Assembly: GCA_004558115.1 (NCBI GenBank)
Contig: SFDT01000025.1
Span: 1-25,903, forward strand
Reading direction: 5' to 3'
Length of the DNA stretch: 25,903 nt
Origin: Clostridiales bacterium
Lineage (GTDB): Bacteria; Bacillota; Clostridia; Oscillospirales; Oscillospiraceae
Shown: positions 19,801-25,903 of the stretch, piece by piece
Position numbering within the stretch: position 1 is the first letter of the stretch
Layout: each line of letters begins with the position of its first letter
Program-made: the position numbers and the translations under genes
The notes under the pieces: model-generated
What the model saw: the letters and a program-made list of their open reading frames with translations, nothing else
What the model was told of the DNA's origin: nothing
Database searches by the model: none

Positions 19801-22272
19801 TTACTTCGCAACATACAGAGCGGTGTAGTCGCCGTCAGCGTTCTTCACGCCGTAGACGGTGTGAGCACCGTCGTAGTCATTGACCAGAGTCTTGGCAGAC
19901 ACGGACTTGACCTCGTCGAACTTGCCGTCAGCCTTATACTTCACGACGAAGATGGAAGCATCGTCAGCCATGTAGTACTTGGCATCCTCACCACCGGAAA
20001 CGGTGAAGGTGATAACGCCGGCCTTCTGAGAGGCAACGCCGGTCACGGACAGAACGCTGAAGTCATCGTCGTCGACCTTGCCGGAGGCAATGCTGGCAGC
20101 GGTGACCTGAGTCCAATCGCTGACAATGCCGGACTCGGAATCGTACTCGATGTCGGTGTACAGGCCCTCGGGCAGAGCGGTGGAGGTCACGTCGAACTTG
20201 ACCTTCTGGTCCAGCTTGCCGTTGACAACGGCCTTATAACGATAGTAATCGTTATCGTCGGAGTCAGTACCGGCCTTGTCGAAGCCAGTGATGTAGATCA
20301 GGTCGGAGCTGGTAGAACCGCCCTTGGTGCTGCCTTCGCCCAGGTCGACGAACACGACAGCGGCATAGCCCTTGTCCTCGGCAACATAGACAGCGGTACC
20401 AGTGCCAGCGGTGACAGCGGGGACGTTCTTGATGCCGGTGTAGGTCTTAACGTCGCCGTCGTCCAGGATCACAAAGATGGTGTCCTTGGTGGCCTTGGAA
20501 TCGTGCTTCTGGCCGATGTAGGTCTTCAGGCTGGAATCCTTGTAGTCGATGACCTTATCGCCCTTAGAAACAGTCACGGAATCGCTCTTGGCATCCTTCA
20601 GCTCATACTTGCCGTCCTTCTCGACGTACTTGAACCACTGGTTGCCCTCGTTATTCAGCTTCTTGCCAGAATCAACGTCAGTGCCGTCAACCTTCTTATT
20701 GTCGACCTTGCTGACAGTGATCTCTTCCTCGGTGCCATCGGTGAAGTAGGCATAAGCCACGACCTTGGCCTTGGTGCTCAGGTTGCTGCTCTTGGCAAAC
20801 TCAGCCACGAAGACATAGTTGTCGTCGGCCTCAACGCCCTTGGCCAGCATGACATAGCCATAGGCATCCAGGTACAGCTCATAGTCTTCCTTGACCTCGT
20901 AAGAACGGTCGGAATCGTCATAGGTGGCGGCATACTTGTAGTCGGTGCCGTCCATGGTCACGGAGTCGTCAACCACATACTCGGTGACGGTGCCGGTGAC
21001 CATTTCAGCCTTCTCGATAGTCTTGACATCGCCGTCAGCCACGGTGACAATGACATAGTCCTCGTCAGCGAAAGCGTCCAGGCCGTCCAGATCGTCGGAG
21101 GACAGGGTGAAGCTAGCAGCGGGAGCATCGCACTCGTCGATCTTGTCGATGACCAGCTCTTCGTCGTCCTCGTCATAGTCGCCGTTGACCTGCATCAGGT
21201 AGCTGTTGATGACAGTGATGGTGCCCTCGTCCTTGTCGTCGTCATAGAAGACCTCGACCAGAACGCCGTTGCCGCCGATCTTGGTATCGTTCTTCTTGGC
21301 CACTTCAAAACCGGACTTCAGGTCCTTGAGCTCCTTCTCAACGCCGTCCACGGAAGCGTACCACTCGGTCTCGTCCAGGTCAACGTTCAGGTCGGCATAG
21401 ATGGTCTTGCCCTTGACCTCGGCGGTATAGGTAGCGTCAGCGTCGTCAGTGTAGGTGCCGACTTCCTTGTTCTTGATCTTCCAGATAGAAGCGGGACGGC
21501 CGAAGTCGTCGGTGGTCTTCTTGGTGGTCAGATCCTTGAAGAACTTCTCGGCGAACTGCATCTTGTTGTCGTCCTTGAAGCTCTCGTCTTTGGCGTTGTT
21601 GACAACGTCCTTAGCCTCGGAGCCGCCGACCACGACCTGAGCGCCGTTCACGGTGACGGTGGTCTTGGAGTCATACTCCACCATGGTGGCCTTCAGGGTG
21701 TTCAGAGCATACAGGCAAGCCTCTTCACGGGTGACGTACTTGGTGCCGACGAAGTTGTCGTTGCCGTCATCCAGGCCGATGCCGATGGCCTGCTTAGCCA
21801 CGTTGATGGACCAGTTGGCACCGGTGTAGCCCTCCATGTCAGCATCATAGCCCAGAGCGCCCAGCAGCATCTTCATGAAGGCATAGCCAGTCAGAGGAGC
21901 GGTGGGACGGAAGGTGCCATCAGCATAGCCGTTGATGATGCCTTCCTTGGCGCAATAGGTGATGTAGCCAGCGAACACGCTGTCGGCGGGCACATCAGAG
22001 AAGGGAGCGCTGGTAGCGCTCAGAGCGGAAGCGGTGGTGGGGCCCAGGATCATGTTGCAGATGATCTTGGCAGCAGCGCCACGATTCAGCTCGGTGGTGG
22101 GGCGGAAGGAACCGTCGGTGTAACCGTCGATGACCTTCAGCTCGGACATCACTTCGATGGCATCGTCATAGGTGACTTTGTCAGCGTCGGTGAAGTCCTT
22201 GGCGCCGGCGCTGATGGTGACCAGAGACATGGTCATAACCAGAGCCAGAACCAGAGAAAGGAACTTCTTCAT
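19801..22272 (-). CDS. S-layer homology (SLH) domain surface protein, probable major S-layer protein
   Basis: The 823-residue protein has a signal peptide (residues 1-24, ending SAGA-K), then SLH domains at about 26-76 and 91-141 (each with the DGSFRPT/DGTFRPT turn: VIDGYTDGSFRP and IINGYADGTFRP) and a divergent third at about 151-197 (VTREEACLYAL). SLH domains bind pyruvylated secondary cell-wall polymer. The remaining 620 residues are Asp/Lys/Thr/Val-rich, low in Cys and Trp, with repeated DDD/EDD stretches, typical of an S-layer array domain with calcium-binding potential. Codon use looks more biased to AAG, GAC, GTC and CTG and has far fewer CGG/CCG runs than the neighbours, as for a very abundant protein. 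AAAGGAGG lies eight bases before the ATG. No CsaB pyruvyl-transferase gene is in the window. Confidence 0.93.
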   Translation of the reverse strand: MKKFLSLVLALVMTMSLVTISAGAKDFTDADKVTYDDAIEVMSELKVIDGYTDGSFRPTTELNRGAAAKIICNMILGPTTASALSATSAPFSDVPADSVFAGYITYCAKEGIINGYADGTFRPTAPLTGYAFMKMLLGALGYDADMEGYTGANWSINVAKQAIGIGLDDGNDNFVGTKYVTREEACLYALNTLKATMVEYDSKTTVTVNGAQVVVGGSEAKDVVNNAKDESFKDDNKMQFAEKFFKDLTTKKTTDDFGRPASIWKIKNKEVGTYTDDADATYTAEVKGKTIYADLNVDLDETEWYASVDGVEKELKDLKSGFEVAKKNDTKIGGNGVLVEVFYDDDKDEGTITVINSYLMQVNGDYDEDDEELVIDKIDECDAPAASFTLSSDDLDGLDAFADEDYVIVTVADGDVKTIEKAEMVTGTVTEYVVDDSVTMDGTDYKYAATYDDSDRSYEVKEDYELYLDAYGYVMLAKGVEADDNYVFVAEFAKSSNLSTKAKVVAYAYFTDGTEEEITVSKVDNKKVDGTDVDSGKKLNNEGNQWFKYVEKDGKYELKDAKSDSVTVSKGDKVIDYKDSSLKTYIGQKHDSKATKDTIFVILDDGDVKTYTGIKNVPAVTAGTGTAVYVAEDKGYAAVVFVDLGEGSTKGGSTSSDLIYITGFDKAGTDSDDNDYYRYKAVVNGKLDQKVKFDVTSTALPEGLYTDIEYDSESGIVSDWTQVTAASIASGKVDDDDFSVLSVTGVASQKAGVITFTVSGGEDAKYYMADDASIFVVKYKADGKFDEVKSVSAKTLVNDYDGAHTVYGVKNADGDYTALYVAK

Positions 22273-22280
22273 GGGGTTTT

Positions 22281-22441
22281 TCCTCCTTTAAAATTTACCT
22301 TCCGGAGACCTGCGGTCCCCTTCCGGCATTTGAAATGTGAACGTCCAAGGAGGCCTTCCCCGTCTTCACGGCACACATACCGTGGCTAGCCGGTCCTGTA
22401 TCTGCGCCGGGCTGCCGGACGAAAACGTCCTCTTCTGTTCA
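22281..22441 (-). promoter_or_regulatory. Long 5' leader of the S-layer gene with possible ribosome-site sequestration
   Basis: The predicted transcript starts near 22441, leaving about 168 nt before the ATG. In the transcript the segment CCTCCTT (complement of 22347-22353) is perfectly complementary to the ribosome site AAGGAGG (complement of 22282-22288). Other stems are possible, for example CACGG/CCGTG (complement of 22367-22384 region). Long stable leaders are common for S-layer mRNAs; here a switch on translation is possible. Confidence 0.4.
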
Positions 22442-22447
22442 TGTTGC

Positions 22448-22476
22448 ATGATAACAAATCCAATTTTAGATTGCAA
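22448..22476 (-). promoter_or_regulatory. Promoter of the S-layer gene
   Basis: On the minus strand TTGCAA (22476-22471), 17 bases, TATCAT (22453-22448). Upstream, TGTTAC is repeated with a 5-base gap (22509-22504 and 22498-22493), a direct-repeat pattern with 11-bp period that suits an OmpR/PhoB-type activator at about -52 to -68. Confidence 0.6.
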
Positions 22477-22569
22477 GGGGATTTCCGCTTTTGTAACACA
22501 GCCGTAACAAAACGCCCTGCGGTTTTATGGTAACCGCTCCGCCTCACGGCCTTACCTTATTATATATAA

Positions 22570-22606
22570 TATAAAAAGCGCCCCGGCCTGATGGCCGGGG
22601 CGCTTT
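22570..22606 (-). terminator. Terminator of the peptide-binding protein gene
   Basis: On the minus strand a perfect 14-bp stem (22606-22593 with 22588-22575, loop ATCA) is followed by a T/A-rich run. It lies 11 bases past the stop codon at 22618. Confidence 0.9.
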
Positions 22607-22617
22607 GCTTCTTCACT

Positions 22618-24306
22618 TTACGCGCTGTGAACGGTGACGCCGGACAGGCTGAACCAGCCTCTGGCATCCCGGCAGACGCCGGTCAGAGTCTCCCGCACCG
22701 TCCAGGCGGTGACGGTGGTGTACAGGGGCGCCACGGCGCTGTCCTCCAGCAGCAGCACCTCCGCATCATGGAGGCAGCCCATCCGGGCTGACCCCACCTC
22801 GGCACGGGCAATGATGGACAGGAGCGTGTCATAGGCGCTGTTTTCATACCGGGCGTAATTGTTTTCGCTGCCGGAGGTCCAGGGCATCAAAAAGCACTCG
22901 GCGTCATTGCCGAAAGCCCGTACATCCAGTCCCGCCAGGGTGTATGTCCCCTCCTTCAGGGCTGTCCGCAGCTCCTTTTTCGTCACGGCCACCGGCGTCA
23001 CGGTCACGCCCAGCACCTGCTTCCACTGCTGGGCAAGGACCTGGGCCACGGCGGCGTTTTCCGGCGTGTCCTCATACAGGTACTCCAGCTCTCCCAGGTG
23101 GGCGCCTCTGTCGTAACCCGCGTCCTCCAGCAGTTCCCGGGCCCGGGCGCAGCGGTCAGCGTAGGTCTCCGGGTCATTGTCCAGCAGGGCATTGTCCGTG
23201 CGGAAATCACCCTCCCCGCCGCCGGGGACACCGGCAGGCACCATGCCCTCCGCCGCCCGGGCCGTCACACCAGCCGCCTGGGCCACGGTCTCCCGGTCGA
23301 TGGCCGTTACCAGCGCCTGGCGCACCAAGGGGTCGGAAAACACATCCCGGCCGCAGTTCAGCAACAGCGTATACGTGCCCAAGGTCGTGGCGGGCACCCA
23401 GTTCTCGTTCTCCGCCAGTTCCGCCATCCGCTCCTCCGTCAGGGGCCAGATCAGGTCCACCGCTCCCCCGTCATACAGGGCCTGGGCCTCCTCCGCCGAG
23501 CCTGTAAAGCAGAACACCAGCTCTGTCGGGCCGGAGTGGCTGCCGTAGTACTTGGAATAATCCGTCAGCGCCAAGGACGCACCGCCGGTATAGGTGCCAA
23601 TCTGATAAGGGCCGTTGGTCACCAGCTTTTCCGGCTGAGACCACCATTTTTCCGTCCCCGCCGTGCCGGTCTCCGCCTCGGCGGCCTTATTGCGCTCCAC
23701 CGCCGCGTCCCGCAGGCGGACCACCACATCCTCCCGCAGGGGGCTGGTGGCGGGAGAGGTGCACACATCCGACAAAAACCAATCATAATCGCCGGTGAGC
23801 ACCACCTCCAGCGTACTGTCGTTCCGGGCGCTGACTTGCAGCAGCGACGTATCTCCCGTGGCGCGGACCGCGTCATATCCCGCCACGATGGACAAAATGG
23901 AGGCGTAGGGCGAGCCGCTGGCCGGGTCCGCCAGCCGCCGCCAGGCATACGCAAAGTCCTCCGCTTTCACCGCCCGGCCGTCGGACCATTTGGCACTGCG
24001 GAGGCGGAAGGTCCAGGTGACCGTGCCGTCGTGGTTGTTTTCCGCGCTGTAACTTTTGGCCATGCCGTTGGAAACGGTGGCACTGCCGGACACATCCACC
24101 GTCACCCGCATGAGGTTTTCGTACAAGTGGGTGACGATGGTCTGATCCCCCTCCGCCGTGGCGTAAATGGGGTCCAGGCTGGCGGGCTCGCTTCCCAGGC
24201 ACACCGCCAGGGAAATCCCCTCCTCGTCCTTTTCGCAGCCGGCCAGCAGTGAGGCGCATACAGCCAATGCCAGCATAACGGAGGCCCATCGTCTCCAGAG
24301 CTTCAT
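22618..24306 (-). CDS. Family 5 ABC peptide-binding lipoprotein (OppA-like)
   Basis: The 562-residue protein has a lipoprotein signal ending LLAGC (Cys24), then the family 5 landmarks SEPASLDPIYATAEGDQTIVTHLYENLMRV, an R-SAKWSDGRAVKAEDFAYAWRRLADPASGSPYA segment and SGPTELVFCF, closing with a TTVTAWTVRETLTGV region. It would bind oligopeptides outside the cell. No permease or ATPase for an oligopeptide importer is adjacent, so it is a lone binding protein that uses a transporter encoded elsewhere. I take ATG 24306 (AAGGAGA nearby); a longer frame from 24369 would start at the transcription start. A GGTGC/GCACC hairpin lies in the leader (24340-24358). Confidence 0.9.
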   Translation of the reverse strand: MKLWRRWASVMLALAVCASLLAGCEKDEEGISLAVCLGSEPASLDPIYATAEGDQTIVTHLYENLMRVTVDVSGSATVSNGMAKSYSAENNHDGTVTWTFRLRSAKWSDGRAVKAEDFAYAWRRLADPASGSPYASILSIVAGYDAVRATGDTSLLQVSARNDSTLEVVLTGDYDWFLSDVCTSPATSPLREDVVVRLRDAAVERNKAAEAETGTAGTEKWWSQPEKLVTNGPYQIGTYTGGASLALTDYSKYYGSHSGPTELVFCFTGSAEEAQALYDGGAVDLIWPLTEERMAELAENENWVPATTLGTYTLLLNCGRDVFSDPLVRQALVTAIDRETVAQAAGVTARAAEGMVPAGVPGGGEGDFRTDNALLDNDPETYADRCARARELLEDAGYDRGAHLGELEYLYEDTPENAAVAQVLAQQWKQVLGVTVTPVAVTKKELRTALKEGTYTLAGLDVRAFGNDAECFLMPWTSGSENNYARYENSAYDTLLSIIARAEVGSARMGCLHDAEVLLLEDSAVAPLYTTVTAWTVRETLTGVCRDARGWFSLSGVTVHSA

Positions 24307-24377
24307 GAAATCTCTCCTTATCCTTGGAATAAAGAACAAGGTGCCGCAGGGCAGCACCCGAATGAACATAATGAAAT

Positions 24378-24406
24378 ATTATAAAGAATCCCGAACGTAT
24401 TGTAAA
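24378..24406 (-). promoter_or_regulatory. Promoter of the peptide-binding protein gene
   Basis: On the minus strand TTTACA (24406-24401), 17 bases, TATAAT (24383-24378). The transcript starts near 24371, about 65 nt before the ATG. Two head-to-tail ACAAAATATT copies (24427-24446) lie about 20 bases upstream of the -35 box. Confidence 0.78.
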
Positions 24407-24426
24407 GCCGCTCCGGGCAAAAAGTA

Positions 24427-24446
24427 ACAAAATATTACAAAATATT
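24427..24446. repeat. Tandem 10-base repeat upstream of the oppA-like promoter
   Basis: ACAAAATATT occurs twice without a gap, one helical turn apart. A TGTTAC hexamer (minus 24429-24424) overlaps it, the same hexamer seen upstream of the S-layer promoter. This may be a regulator site or an AT-rich UP-like element. Confidence 0.5.
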
Positions 24447-24514
24447 CATAAAGCCCACTGCCTGCCGCCGGAGAGGCCACCCTGCGCGTTTTGGAAAATT
24501 CTTTTCGCAAGAGC

Positions 24515-24544
24515 TTGACAAGGCCGCGGGGTCCCTAGTACAAT
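24515..24544 (+). promoter_or_regulatory. Promoter of the MsmX/UgpC-type gene
   Basis: TTGACA (24515-24520), 18 bases, TACAAT (24539-24544). Transcription would start near 24551, giving a leader of about 249 nt before the ATG at 24800. Confidence 0.7.
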
Positions 24545-24550
24545 TTTCAT

Positions 24551-24799
24551 AAAGTATCCTGTGGTCCATCGGGCGTTTTTATGTAAAACCGGCAGATATC
24601 GCGCCAAAGGGACCGGGCGCCGGCGCAGCCTGTTCCAGGGTGGGCCGGCACAGCAGTGATCCCCTATTTTTTCAATCAGGCGGCCGCCGCTACTCCATTT
24701 CCATAGCGTCCGGTCAGCCATAAAAAAGGAGGAGATCCCATCCGCCGGCCGGCGGTGCGGCAGTGTGGAGACCTGCCGTAACGCGTTACGGTCAATGCA
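24551..24799 (+). promoter_or_regulatory. Long structured leader of the MsmX/UgpC-type gene
   Basis: This gene-free stretch holds several stem possibilities: GGTCC (24563 region) with GGACC further on; a CCGCC-GGCC-GGCGG hairpin (24742-24755); CGGCAG (24758-24763) with CTGCCG (24773-24778); and a 16-bp palindrome at 24776-24791. A perfect ribosome-site sequence AAGGAGGAG (24727-24735) is some 65 bases before the ATG, too far to serve it; the ATG itself has no good ribosome site. I do not recognise a known riboswitch class. Confidence 0.45.
24776..24791. promoter_or_regulatory. 16-bp palindrome, possible LacI-type operator
   Basis: CCGTAACG and CGTTACGG meet at a central CG, the shape of LacI-family operators, eight bases before the start codon of a sugar-importer ATPase, where a bound repressor would block transcription elongation or, as RNA, initiation of translation. 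No regulator gene is seen in the window. Confidence 0.4.

Positions 24800-25903
<1,104 letters not shown>

Noticed and set aside
19627..22389. A 920-codon plus-strand open frame opposite the S-layer gene
   Set aside because: The product is a Val/Leu/Gly/Asp/His-rich mirror of the biased codons of the SLH gene; there is no ribosome site or domain.
22555..22577. AT-rich palindromic TATAAT-like stretch as a second S-layer promoter
   Set aside because: It is the U-tract side of the neighbouring terminator and has no -35 box at the right distance.
24307..24369. N-terminal extension of the peptide-binding protein to 24369
   Set aside because: The promoter at 24378-24406 places the transcript start at about the same position, and the extension would precede the lipoprotein signal without a ribosome site.

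Overview
The window reads as chromosomal DNA of a GC-rich, gut-type Gram-positive anaerobe of the Clostridia, most likely Oscillospiraceae (Flavonifractor/Lawsonibacter/Intestinimonas-like). The reasons are the high GC by eye, strong AGGAGG-type ribosome sites, many G+C hairpin/U-run terminators, housekeeping promoters of TTGACA-17-TATAAT type, lipoprotein signals, an S-layer (SLH) protein, and a nickel-pincer (lar) cofactor operon. This is inference from sequence reading; no search was run. I see no tRNA, rRNA, CRISPR array or transposase.

Layout. 1-350: terminator of an upstream unit and a gene-free patch packed with perfect hairpins, two of which are identical copies. 351-3154 (minus): DUF3842 protein, NSS-family sodium-coupled transporter, XdhC-type molybdenum-hydroxylase maturation protein. 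3234-9808 (plus), divergent from it: a promoter, a leader with three tetraloop hairpins and a terminator, then larE-larB-larC, an FmdE-like zinc-ribbon protein and a FecB/FecC/FecE-type ABC importer, tightly packed. Together these suggest metal (probably nickel) uptake feeding synthesis of the nickel-pincer nucleotide; the consumer enzyme LarA is not in the window.

9838-11799 (plus): ECF sigma factor, zinc-finger anti-sigma protein and two small membrane proteins, with a possible ECF-type autoregulated promoter. 11821-12592: trmO (tRNA t6A37 methylation), convergent with gluQRS (tRNA-Asp queuosine glutamylation). 13554-18797: surface polysaccharide genes: a polyprenyl-phosphate sugar phosphotransferase (minus), a GT4 glycosyltransferase and a large O-antigen-ligase/polymerase-like protein (plus). 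18824-19766: an isolated phage-tail-fibre-like gene with a 34-residue partner, bracketed by strong hairpins. 19801-22476 (minus): a probable major S-layer protein with a long leader. 22575-24406 (minus): oligopeptide-binding lipoprotein. 24515-25903 (plus): strong promoter, about 250-nt structured leader with two palindromes, and the start of an MsmX/UgpC sugar-importer ATPase that runs off the window end.

The most interesting parts are the lar/FmdE/FecBCD operon with its attenuator-like leader, the palindrome-rich leader of the MsmX-type gene, the orphan tail-fibre cassette, and the palindrome cluster at the left edge.
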